Assembly: GCF_013314975.1 (NCBI RefSeq)
Contig: NZ_JABTYH010000002.1
Span: 216,558 to 280,557, forward strand
DNA length: 64,000 nt
Reading direction: 5' to 3'
Source: Pseudarthrobacter oxydans
Lineage (GTDB): Bacteria > Actinomycetota > Actinomycetes > Actinomycetales > Micrococcaceae
Part shown: positions 44,522 through 50,550 of the stretch, piece after piece
How positions within the stretch are numbered: the first letter of the stretch is position 1
Layout of the letters: each line of letters starts with the position of its first letter
Made by a program: the position numbers and the translations under genes
Notes under the pieces: model-generated
The model's database searches: none
What the model was told of the DNA's origin: nothing
The model's input: only the letters and a program-made list of their open reading frames with translations

Positions 44522-45092
44522 GATTCGCCTGGTTTCTCTGGAGCGTTTGTACCTTGAGGTTGTGAAGGGCCCTGCGCTGGAGCTGTTTGATGGCACCGGG
44601 GCTCTTGCCCATGATCTGCGCAACTTGGTCGATGGACAGATCGGCCACCACCCGGAGGGCCAGCACTTCCTGGTGTTCCTCGCTGAGTCCATCCAGCAGG
44701 GCCACGGCCCCGCCGGTGAGTTCAACGGCGTGGTCCTCCGCGGACGGAGTGGTCCTGGCATCCTGGTGTGGATCGTACGGGCTGAGCTGGGGCCTGCGCT
44801 CCAGCCGGCGGTAGTAATCCACCATCCGTGCGTGGGCAATGGAAAAGAGCAGGGACTTGGCGCCCTGGAGTCCCCCGGTAAGTTCGCTGATTTTAGGGTA
44901 GAACGCCAGGAACACGTCCTGGGTAACTGCTTCCGGATCGTCCACGCCACGGGCTTTGAGGTATCCCTGCACGGGGCCGGCGAAGGACCTGTAGGCAGCG
45001 CCGAAGAGCACAGCCGGGTCTGTTCCGGCCGCACTCTCGAATATGTCGATCTCTTCTTGGGCCAAAGTGCTGAGCACCAGCGGCTCCTCCAT
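44514..45092 (-). CDS. ECF sigma factor (second locus)
   Basis: Sigma-70-family factor of 192 residues. Region 2: FAGPVQGYLKARGVDDPEAVTQDVFLAFY and LLFSIAHARMVDYYRRLE. Region 4: LDGLSEEHQEVLALRVVADLSIDQVAQIMGKSPGAIKQLQRRALHNL. It is followed at once by an overlapping membrane-protein gene in the anti-sigma position. An AAACC-N16-CGTC promoter-like sequence ends five bases before the ATG, which would give a leaderless mRNA. Confidence 0.9.
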   Translation of the reverse strand: MEEPLVLSTLAQEEIDIFESAAGTDPAVLFGAAYRSFAGPVQGYLKARGVDDPEAVTQDVFLAFYPKISELTGGLQGAKSLLFSIAHARMVDYYRRLERRPQLSPYDPHQDARTTPSAEDHAVELTGGAVALLDGLSEEHQEVLALRVVADLSIDQVAQIMGKSPGAIKQLQRRALHNLKVQTLQRNQANHE

Positions 45093-45097
45093 CCCAG

Positions 45098-45124
45098 GAC
45101 GCGGGGTGCGGCTGTCCGGTTTCC
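45098..45124 (-). promoter_or_regulatory. Possible ECF promoter of the second sigma gene, leaderless
   Basis: Minus strand: GGAAACC (45124-45118), 16 bases, CGTC (45101-45098), then five bases to ATG 45092. Elements and spacing resemble the first sigma locus, with an imperfect -35. Confidence 0.45.
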
Positions 45125-45174
45125 GGAAGGGACAGCCTGTCCCCTGTGTTTCCTGCTGCCTGTCGGCAGGTGCT

Positions 45175-45269
45175 CCCGGCGGGCCCCCGAACGGGTGGTT
45201 GCGTTCGGGGCCCGCCGGGTCTGTCTGTACTGCGGGAACAGGCCTGGGGCCGGTTCCCGCAGTACAGAC
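45175..45269 (-). terminator. Two consecutive hairpins after the Ala-rich secreted-protein gene
   Basis: Hairpin 1 at 45223-45269: perfect 17-base arms (GTCTGTACTGCGGGAAC) with a 13-base loop. Hairpin 2 at 45175-45219: 17-base arms (CCCGGCGGGCCCC-GAAC) with one bulged C. They lie between the stop of the Ala-rich gene and the second sigma gene and should separate the two transcripts. Confidence 0.7.
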
Positions 45270-45282
45270 TAGCGATCAGCCC

Positions 45283-45990
45283 TTAGCGGACTGAAACGGA
45301 GGGGGTGTCCACTACGTTGCCGCCCTGGGCGGGAACAGCAGGGACGGCGGGGACGGCGGGCTTGCCGTCAACGCCGGGAACGGCAGGCACTGCCGGAACG
45401 GCCGGGAGCTCGGGGCGCTCAACGTCAACAGCTGCGGAGCCGTTTGCTGCGGCGCCGGCCTCGGCGGCGGCGTCAGCTTCGGTCACGACGTCGGCGCAGT
45501 AGCTTTCCACGTTCGCTTCGCCTTCAGCAGCGATCACCAGGGAGGAGAAGCCCTCGGAGGAAGCGTTCAGGCCGCCGTTGGTGAAGGCGGTGCACAGGCC
45601 GAATGCTGCGGCGCCGGCTGCGTCAACGGCGGTGTCCGCGGCAGCAGAAGCGGAAGCGTTGGCGGAGGCGTTCTCGTTGGTGGCCTTGGCGTCGGCTGCG
45701 GCTGACGCCTCTGCGTCGGCAGCAACGTCGGCGTCGGCGTCTGCTGCGGTCTCGTTGCCGGCCTCGGCAGCGGCCTCGGCGGTGGCTTCCGCGCTGGCCT
45801 GCGCGTCACTGGCTGCTTCCGATGCGAGCTCCGGGGCGGGAGCGCCGAAGAGGTCGTGGGCGGTCTGCTGCGCCTGGGCGGGGAGGACGCCGGAAACGGC
45901 TGCGGCGCCGGTTCCGCCGACGGCAATGGTGCCGGCTGCCAGGACTCCGGCAGCGACTTTGCTGGTGGCGAGGACGGTGAACAACGACAT
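45283..45990 (-). CDS. Ala-rich secreted or membrane-anchored protein of unknown function
   Basis: Protein of 235 residues. The N-terminus (SLFTVLATSKVAAGVLAAGTIAVGGTGAAA) is a hydrophobic anchor or signal of a type often seen beside ECF sigma genes in actinobacteria. The middle is an Ala/Glu/Asp/Asn-rich low-complexity helix (about 55-125). A small conserved part has two cysteines (GLCTAFTNGGL ... VESYCADVV). The tail has PAVPAVPAVPG repeats. Function is unknown. GGAG lies six bases before the ATG. An ECF-like promoter sits 66 bases upstream of the ATG, so it may belong to the adjacent sigma regulon. Confidence 0.8.
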   Translation of the reverse strand: MSLFTVLATSKVAAGVLAAGTIAVGGTGAAAVSGVLPAQAQQTAHDLFGAPAPELASEAASDAQASAEATAEAAAEAGNETAADADADVAADAEASAAADAKATNENASANASASAAADTAVDAAGAAAFGLCTAFTNGGLNASSEGFSSLVIAAEGEANVESYCADVVTEADAAAEAGAAANGSAAVDVERPELPAVPAVPAVPGVDGKPAVPAVPAVPAQGGNVVDTPSVSVR

Positions 45991-46056
45991 TTAAAACTCC
46001 AAAACCTAGACAACACTTTCGATTCGGGCCCGTCGGGCGGGCCCATCACCTCCTAC

Positions 46057-46081
46057 ATCGCAGGGGACGGCGGAAAGGTTA
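46057..46081 (-). promoter_or_regulatory. Possible ECF promoter of the Ala-rich protein gene
   Basis: Minus strand: TAACC (46081-46077), 16 bases, CGAT (46060-46057). AACC and the N16 spacer agree with the other ECF promoters here; the -10 differs (CGAT for CGTC). Confidence 0.4.
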
Positions 46082-46150
46082 CGGGCGTGCAGGAACTTTT
46101 TCAGCGCGCCAGCATCGGTGGTCTGCTGACCGTGGAGGCTGGAGCCCGCT

Positions 46151-46354
46151 CACACCGCGTCGTGGCCCCTGGACATGGCCTCGCCAAGCGTGAGACGTGC
46201 CAGAACTGCCTCGATGTTCGCGCGCTACCCCTCCAAGTGAAGTAGTCATCCCTCCGAACGGGATCCCAAGACGACAAAAATCGCGGTTGCGTATTTGTAG
46301 TTCGGCCAGGGCTTCACAGTCACCGGTAGTGATCAGTCGGATGCGTGAGGTCAT
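46151..46354 (-). pseudogene. Decayed GNAT acetyltransferase gene fragment
   Basis: Reading from ATG 46354, TSRIRLITTGDCEALAELQIRNRDF matches the start of RimJ/RimL-type GNAT proteins. One T is missing in the T-run at about 46276-46280; in the shifted frame the family stretch LSSWDPVRRDDYFT continues. A further shift gives ANIEAVLARLTLGEAMSRGH before a stop near 46151. At least two frameshifts and the loss of the acetyl-CoA-binding half make it a dead remnant. It marks the change from core to accessory DNA. The rest of 45991-46536 holds no other gene I can support. Confidence 0.7.
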
Positions 46355-46536
46355 GGGTTTTTCCAGATCGGATCCCGGGGGTAGCCGATTGGCGGGCTTC
46401 GGGGCAAGACCCGAGGGGGATGACAAGCCGAGATGCTCGGGCGTCGTAACGGGGAGGCTGGGGTCGGCTAACCTGAACACGAGGTGGTCAGCGGCGTGAG
46501 CGTCACGTTGCGCATCGGGAGAAAACAGGGGGAAAT

Positions 46537-46902
46537 ATGCGAGTCTTTAAAGCTGGTTTGGTGACGGTCGCGGCAGCGTTCGTGGGCCTCGCGGGAATAG
46601 CGACGCCAGCGCAGGCCGCCACAGGACGGGACCGGTGTGAAGCTGGGTACTTCTGTGCGTTCACCGGGCCGAACGGCACTGGAGTGATCGCCCAGTACAA
46701 GGTCGGCGATCCGGACCTCTCCGACAATATCGGCCCGACAGGGATGGACGACAACATCGAAAGCATTTGGAACCGTACGGGTTCGATGTGGGGAGTGCAT
46801 CGGCAGATCGGCGGCCAGCAGGGGTGGGCTATGGGGGCCGGCGCCAAGCTGGGATACCTCGGGGACTTTGCAAACAGGATCAGCGTAATCACCCGCTACT
46901 AA
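46537..46902 (+). CDS. Secreted peptidase-inhibitor family I36-like protein
   Basis: Secreted protein of 121 residues. Signal peptide 1-27 (MRVFKAGLVTVAAAFVGLAG, cleavage after AQA), then the I36/SMPI-like fold signature CEAGYFCAFTGPNGTGV, with the paired cysteines and aromatic-Gly pattern, and LSDNIGPTGMDDNIESIWNR. Streptomyces members inhibit metalloproteinases; many Arthrobacter relatives are unstudied. GGGGGAAAT precedes ATG 46537. It is the last intact gene before the transposon scars. Confidence 0.83.
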   Translation: MRVFKAGLVTVAAAFVGLAGIATPAQAATGRDRCEAGYFCAFTGPNGTGVIAQYKVGDPDLSDNIGPTGMDDNIESIWNRTGSMWGVHRQIGGQQGWAMGAGAKLGYLGDFANRISVITRY

Positions 46903-46945
46903 TCACATATCGGTGTCCTGATCGGGGCCGGGCGCTCAAGCAGCC

Positions 46946-46977
46946 GTCTCGCGGAAACGCCCAGGTTTCCGCGAGAC
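46946..46977. terminator. Hairpin terminator after the I36-like gene
   Basis: Perfect 13-base arms (GTCTCGCGGAAAC) at 46946-46958 and 46965-46977 with a six-base loop, 43 bases after the stop. Confidence 0.75.
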
Positions 46978-47022
46978 AGAGTCCCTGATCTTTCAATTTC
47001 AGTAGCTGCTGACCCCATTGCT

Positions 47023-47047
47023 GTGCGGTCAGCTTCTGAAGACGACA
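47023..47047 (-). mobile_element. Solo right end of a Tn402/Tn5053-type transposon (25-bp terminal repeat)
   Basis: Read on the minus strand it starts TGTCGTCTTCAGAAG and ends CCGCAC, matching the 25-bp Tn402-family terminal repeat. Orientation places the element to its left, but no partner left end is found between the core genes and this point. A degenerate internal repeat lies next to it. Confidence 0.65.
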
Positions 47048-47191
47048 GCGGGAATAGTGCTGGTGAACGCCACCGACGGCCGTGGCCACCCCCGCACGTT
47101 CCCCCAGTCGGGTCCCCTCTGTGCATTGGAAGGCTCCAAGCACACACATGTCGCCGTTCAGTTCGCCGGCTTCGCGTTCGGCTGCGGTGGT

Positions 47192-47290
47192 GACCTTGAT
47201 AGCACCGCCAGCGACCAGCGCATCGACCTGGGCATCCAGGGACTGCCCCCGGGTACTGACCCGGGTATAACCAATCACGTTCCGGCTCAC
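47192..47290 (-). pseudogene. Truncated serine resolvase (TniR-like), N-terminal 33 residues
   Basis: From GTG 47290 the translation is a resolvase N-terminus: SRNVIGYTRVSTRGQSLDAQ, with the catalytic Ser in the RVST motif, then VDALVAGGA. After about 33 residues similarity stops, although the frame stays open to 46889 across a transposon end. The catalytic-domain remainder and DNA-binding helix-turn-helix are lost. The 5' flank (47291-47433) contains short inverted repeats such as TTGAC-N9-GTCAA, as expected of a res site, and ends at a Tn402-type terminus. Confidence 0.75.
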
Positions 47291-47433
47291 ATAGACGCCT
47301 TTCTAGTCCCGGGGTGCCGCTTGACTGAAAACAGGTCAAATACCCTCTTTCCCCCTGTTCGACCAGCTTTGATACCGGCAATGGGTTCTGATCAAAAATA
47401 GCGGCCCCAAACGGCTTTTTTCGGCACCTATTT

Positions 47434-47481
47434 TGTCAGTTTCAGAAGTCGTCTGCACGGAATGTCAGAAGTCGTCTGCAC
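47434..47481 (+). mobile_element. Left (IRi-type) end of a Tn402/Tn5053-family transposon
   Basis: 25-bp terminal repeat TGTCAGTTTCAGAAG...CTGCAC (47434-47458), five bases (GGAAT), then the 18/19-bp internal repeat GTCAGAAGTCGTCTGCAC (47464-47481). Repeat sequences and the five-base gap equal those of the IRi end of class 1 integrons/Tn402 as I know it. TGTC faces left, so the element body lies to the right, starting with the DsbA-CDF-CmtR cassette. Confidence 0.82.
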
Positions 47482-47510
47482 GGGAAAGCCTGGGATGTTG
47501 GCGCGAAAGG

Positions 47511-48179
47511 TTAGCGTGCTGCGTCTTCGAGCAGTTGGCGGAACTGGGCTTCGCTGTTAAGGGTGAGCTTTTTCCCGTCGAGGAAGAATGTCGGGGTCCC
47601 GGTGACGCCGAGGGCTTTTCCGTCCGCCACGTCCCTGCGGATCCGTTCTTTGGTCTCTTCTGCTGCCACGTCGGTGTCGAACTGATCCATGTCCAGGCCG
47701 AGTTCTTCGGCGTTTGTTCGGAATAGGGCGGCTTGGGAGTCCTGCTTTTCGCCCCACTGCGGCTGCGTTTCGAAGAGCCTGACGGCCATTTGCTGGTACT
47801 TGCCCTGCCGGGCGGCTGCTTCCACGGCGAGGGCGGAGGTGCCGGAGTTGGCGTGGCCGGGCAGGGGGTAGTAGCGGTGGATGAATGTGATCCGGTCCCC
47901 GTATTCCTGCTTGAGCTCCTGCACGAGGGATTCAGCGGCGCGGCAGGATTCGCATTCGAAGTCCAGGAACTCGACCAGCTGCGCCTTTTCCGTTGCGGGG
48001 CTGGTGAGGCGGTGGCTGTCGTCCCGGACCAGCTGCGCGTCGGCGGCTGCCGCCGGCGCTGTGGGTGCGGGCTTGTTCGCGGTAAGCATCGCGTACCAGA
48101 TCACGCCTGTGCCAAGGAGGGCCGCGAGGACGGTCCAGATGGCGATCCGGACGTTCCGGGCGGTCGTGACGGCGCTCAA
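47511..48179 (-). CDS. DsbA-family membrane-anchored thiol-disulfide protein
   Basis: Protein of 222 residues. One N-terminal membrane segment (IAIWTVLAALLGTGVIWYAML) anchors an external thioredoxin-fold domain of DsbA/thioredoxin_4 type: LVEFLDFECESCRAAE with the active-site CESC, HRYYPLPGH, an inserted helical part, and the cis-Pro motif GVTGTPTFFLDGK. TTG 48179 overlaps the CDF gene stop by four bases; GTG 48170 is an alternative. Third gene of a CmtR-CDF-DsbA operon; it may keep metal-damaged envelope proteins correctly disulfide-bonded, an inference. Confidence 0.85.
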   Translation of the reverse strand: MSAVTTARNVRIAIWTVLAALLGTGVIWYAMLTANKPAPTAPAAAADAQLVRDDSHRLTSPATEKAQLVEFLDFECESCRAAESLVQELKQEYGDRITFIHRYYPLPGHANSGTSALAVEAAARQGKYQQMAVRLFETQPQWGEKQDSQAALFRTNAEELGLDMDQFDTDVAAEETKERIRRDVADGKALGVTGTPTFFLDGKKLTLNSEAQFRQLLEDAAR

Positions 48180-49003
48180 CGATCTACCGGTTTCGTCCCG
48201 AGGGTCAGGGTAACCGGGTCCGGCTTTGCCTCGGCCTGGCAACCGGCGCAGCAGGCACCCTCCTGCTCCCCATCGACAGGCGCCTCGGATGCGGCCGTGG
48301 TGTCACCGCTGGTTGCCGGTGCGCAGCAGTCATCGACTTCTACACCGTGTTCATGGCCATGGGCAGCGTTGGTGTGGGGAATGGCGCAGCAAGCTTCACC
48401 GCGCCAGGCGTTAATGCCTTCACGGACGGCGATGCCGGCGATAACCAAAGCGGCACCGGCATCGGCCCACCACCAACCCAGCGTGCTGTTCAGGACCAGC
48501 CCGACCAGCAGCACGGCCGAGAGGTACGTGCACAGCAGGGTCTGTTTGGAATCGGCCACCGCGGTGCGTGACCCGAGCTCCCGTCCCGCCCGGCGCTGCG
48601 CCCAGGACAGGACCGGCATGATCGCCAGGCTCAGCGCCGCGATCACGATCCCGGGGGTCGAGTGCTGGGCCTCCTCACCTCCGGTCAGTGACCTGACAGC
48701 GTCCAGGCCCACGAAGGCGGCGAGGGCGAAGAACGAGATCGCGATGATCCGCAGCGTCAGGTGCTCACGCCGTTCGGGGTCTTTCGCGGAGAACTGCCAC
48801 GACAGGGCCAGGGCCGAAGTCACCTCAATGACCGAGTCCAGGCCGAAGCCGATCAGCGCGGCAGAGTCGGCCTCGTTCCCGGCCCAGAGGGCCACGACGG
48901 CTTCGATGAGGTTGTAGGTGATGGTCGCGGCGGCGAAGATCCGGATCCGGAGGTTCAGCACGGCGCGGCGTTCGGCACTTGGCGCCTGCAGCAGCGCCGT
49001 CAT
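48176..49003 (-). CDS. Cation transporter, CDF-related, with Cys/His-rich tail
   Basis: Membrane protein of 275 residues with about five or six helices: FAAATITYNLIEAVVALWAG, IGFGLDSVIEVTSALALSWQF (Asp/Glu for metal), IIAISFFALAAFVGLDA and VADSKQTLLCTYLSAVLLVG. It belongs to the cation-efflux superfamily and is often found behind CmtR-like genes. The cytoplasmic tail is rich in metal ligands: GEACCAIPHTNAAHGHEHGVEVDDCC and GACCAGC. ATG 49003 overlaps the regulator stop (ATGA). Cd, Pb or Zn efflux is likely from context. Confidence 0.86.
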   Translation of the reverse strand: MTALLQAPSAERRAVLNLRIRIFAAATITYNLIEAVVALWAGNEADSAALIGFGLDSVIEVTSALALSWQFSAKDPERREHLTLRIIAISFFALAAFVGLDAVRSLTGGEEAQHSTPGIVIAALSLAIMPVLSWAQRRAGRELGSRTAVADSKQTLLCTYLSAVLLVGLVLNSTLGWWWADAGAALVIAGIAVREGINAWRGEACCAIPHTNAAHGHEHGVEVDDCCAPATSGDTTAASEAPVDGEQEGACCAGCQAEAKPDPVTLTLGTKPVDR

Positions 49004-49326
49004 GCGAAGCACTCCCCGTCCGGGGCGCAGCAGGCCGGATCTACGGCCAGGACAACACCGATCAGGTCCTTGATGGCGTGGCCCAGCCGGGCGTCCGCGA
49101 GCTCATACCGGGTCCGCCGCCCGTCCGGGACAGCGACGACGAGGCCGCAGCCGCGCAGGCACGTCAGATGGTTGGACATGCTCTGCCGGGACACCCCCAA
49201 CGTGTCAGCCAGATCCGAAGGATAGGACGGGGCCTCTGAGAGGGCCAAGAGAACCCGGGCGCGGGTAGGGTCCGAGACCGCATAACCGAACCGGGCCAGC
49301 AGAGGGGCCTGCGTGAGCGTTTCCAT
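49000..49326 (-). CDS. cmtR: ArsR/SmtB-family Cd/Pb-sensing repressor, CmtR-like
   Basis: Winged-helix repressor of 108 residues, very like Mycobacterium tuberculosis CmtR. The recognition helix is [22 protein letters not shown], which carries Cys 56 and Cys 60, matching the CmtR metal ligands Cys57 and Cys61; [10 protein letters not shown] supplies the third ligand (Cys 99/100; Cys102 in CmtR). Metal binding would release the operator. ATG 49326 has GAGG at two bases and TACCGT at six, so it may be leaderless. First gene of the efflux operon and divergent from ynfA. Confidence 0.9.
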   Translation of the reverse strand: METLTQAPLLARFGYAVSDPTRARVLLALSEAPSYPSDLADTLGVSRQSMSNHLTCLRGCGLVVAVPDGRRTRYELADARLGHAIKDLIGVVLAVDPACCAPDGECFA

Positions 49327-49336
49327 ACCCTCACGG

Positions 49337-49352
49337 TACATTCGTCGATGTA
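49337..49352. promoter_or_regulatory. Putative CmtR operator
   Basis: TACAT-N6-ATGTA, a perfect five-base inverted repeat, begins 11 bases upstream of the cmtR start in the gap between the divergent genes. A further ACATGTACA follows at 49362-49370. Confidence 0.5.
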
Positions 49353-49419
49353 TTCACGCAAACATGTACACAAGCCTCGGAAGGCAGGGTGTTTGCGCCG
49401 GGGCTGCCAAGATGGGTTT

Positions 49420-49758
49420 GTGACGATAACGAAGACAATCCTGTTGTTCATCCTGGCCGCGGCCGCCGAGATCGGTGGCGCGTGGCTGGTCTGGCAGTCA
49501 GTCAGGGAAGGCCGGCAGTGGTGGTGGGCCGGGCTGGGCGTTGTGGCCCTGGGCATTTATGGCTTCGCGGCGACGCTGCAGCCAGACGCGCACTTCGGCC
49601 GGATCCTCGCCGCCTACGGCGGCGTGTTCGTCGCCGGATCACTGGCCTGGGGCATGGTCTTTGACGGATTCCGCCCGGACCGGTGGGACATCACCGGTTC
49701 GATCATTTGCCTGCTCGGGGTCGCCGTCATCATGTTCGCCCCCAGGAATGTCGGCTGA
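49420..49758 (+). CDS. YnfA-family membrane protein (UPF0060)
   Basis: Four-helix membrane protein of 112 residues: [20 protein letters not shown] with the conserved Glu (about 17), [49 protein letters not shown] and [19 protein letters not shown]0060 proteins are SMR relatives and often travel with metal-resistance genes. GTG 49420 is the start that fits the family; its ribosome site is weak. It is divergent from cmtR and overlaps or abuts the next gene. Confidence 0.88.
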   Translation: MTITKTILLFILAAAAEIGGAWLVWQSVREGRQWWWAGLGVVALGIYGFAATLQPDAHFGRILAAYGGVFVAGSLAWGMVFDGFRPDRWDITGSIICLLGVAVIMFAPRNVG

Positions 49759-49771
49759 AACACTAAAGGCC

Positions 49772-50080
49772 ATGGACTACGAACTGCGGATCATCCCGGA
49801 CTGCCCCAACAGCGCCGCTGCGCTTGAGCTGTTCCGAAAAGCGCTGAGCAGCGAAGAGATCGCTGCAGACGTCCGGGTTCTCGAGCTTGTCAGCGAGGAA
49901 CAGGCCCAGGCACTGGACTTCCACGGCTCGCCGTCCTTCATCGCCGGCGGCCGCGACCTGTTCCCCTCACCCGCTTCGCCGGCCCTGACATGCAGGGTCT
50001 ATCCGAGCGAGACCGGCCTGACAGGCCTACCCGCGCGGGAAGACATCCGCGTAGCGCTGCGTTCTACGCTGGGCCTTTGA
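49772..50080 (+). CDS. Small thioredoxin-fold-like protein with CPN motif
   Basis: Protein of 102 residues: YELRIIPDCPNSAAALELFRKAL (Cys 10, CPN motif), then LDFHGSPSFIAGGRDLF, which carries a thioredoxin-like cis-Pro (GSPSF), and a second Cys in ALTCRVYP. Related small proteins sit beside mercury- and metal-resistance genes in actinobacteria; function is not established. ATG 49772 has AAAGG near; an in-frame ATG at 49748 would overlap ynfA by 11 bases. It is the last gene of the cargo before the resolvase remnant. Confidence 0.75.
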   Translation: MDYELRIIPDCPNSAAALELFRKALSSEEIAADVRVLELVSEEQAQALDFHGSPSFIAGGRDLFPSPASPALTCRVYPSETGLTGLPAREDIRVALRSTLGL

Positions 50081-50127
50081 TTTGTGGAGTTCGGCGCTCT
50101 TTGGCGGTCTTTTGTCGGGGCTCTTTT

Positions 50128-50328
50128 GCGCCACACCACGACCGTGTCGCCCGGCTCAACATAGTCCAGAAGCTTCTTCATCCCAGGCCGCTCGATCGCA
50201 GTCCGGCTCCCCGATGTGACATCGGCGAAGACATCACGCTTTTGAACTCCCGCGCCGACGAGTGCATCAAGCTGCAGCTTGGCGTCCGGGCCCGCAGTGC
50301 TCACCCGCGTATATCCGAGATGTCTCAC
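50128..50328 (-). pseudogene. Truncated serine resolvase (TniR-like), N-terminal 67 residues
   Basis: From GTG 50328: RHLGYTRVSTAGPDAKLQLD with catalytic Ser 10, then RDVFADVTSGSRTAIERPGM and the core strand EPGDTVVVWR at about residue 67. There the family sequence should go on with IDRLGRS, but the frame reads unrelated sequence. The rest of the catalytic domain and the helix-turn-helix are missing. It differs from the resolvase remnant at 47192-47290, so two different elements contributed. Confidence 0.8.
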
Positions 50329-50367
50329 CGGCTCATTCTGCCTCAGAAAACCCCTTCCGGCACCCGC

Positions 50368-50410
50368 CCAAGACAAAACACTGCGAGACAACTTTCCAAG
50401 ACAACGAGAT
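50368..50410. other. res-like site upstream of the truncated resolvase
   Basis: Contains AAGACAAAACAC, GAGACAACTTTCC and AAGACAACGAG. On the minus strand it reads CGTTGTCTTGGAAAGTTGTC followed by TC; 18 of those 22 bases recur at 57632-57653. Position just 5' of a resolvase start fits a recombination (res) site. Confidence 0.5.
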
Positions 50411-50430
50411 GCCCGTCCCGACGCCGCTCC

Positions 50431-50479
50431 TGTCATTTTCAGAAGGCGTCTGCACGGAATGTCAGAAGTCATCTGCACT
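50431..50479 (+). mobile_element. Second left (IRi-type) end of a Tn402/Tn5053-family transposon
   Basis: 25-bp repeat TGTCATTTTCAGAAG...CTGCAC (50431-50455), five-base gap GGAAT, then 19-bp internal repeat GTCAGAAGTCATCTGCACT (50461-50479). Same architecture and even the same gap sequence as at 47434. The element body lies to the right. It begins 102 bases upstream of the truncated resolvase start, within the res-like region. Confidence 0.82.
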
Positions 50480-50550
50480 ACCCGGCCTTCGTTGCGCTTA
50501 AAGGCCAGCTTCAACATCACCCCGCACACCGGTCATTGGCGTTTTAGCAG

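Noticed and set aside
46889..47191. Continuation of the resolvase frame past residue 33
   Set aside because: Similarity stops and the frame crosses a transposon terminal repeat and a hairpin; openness is by chance.
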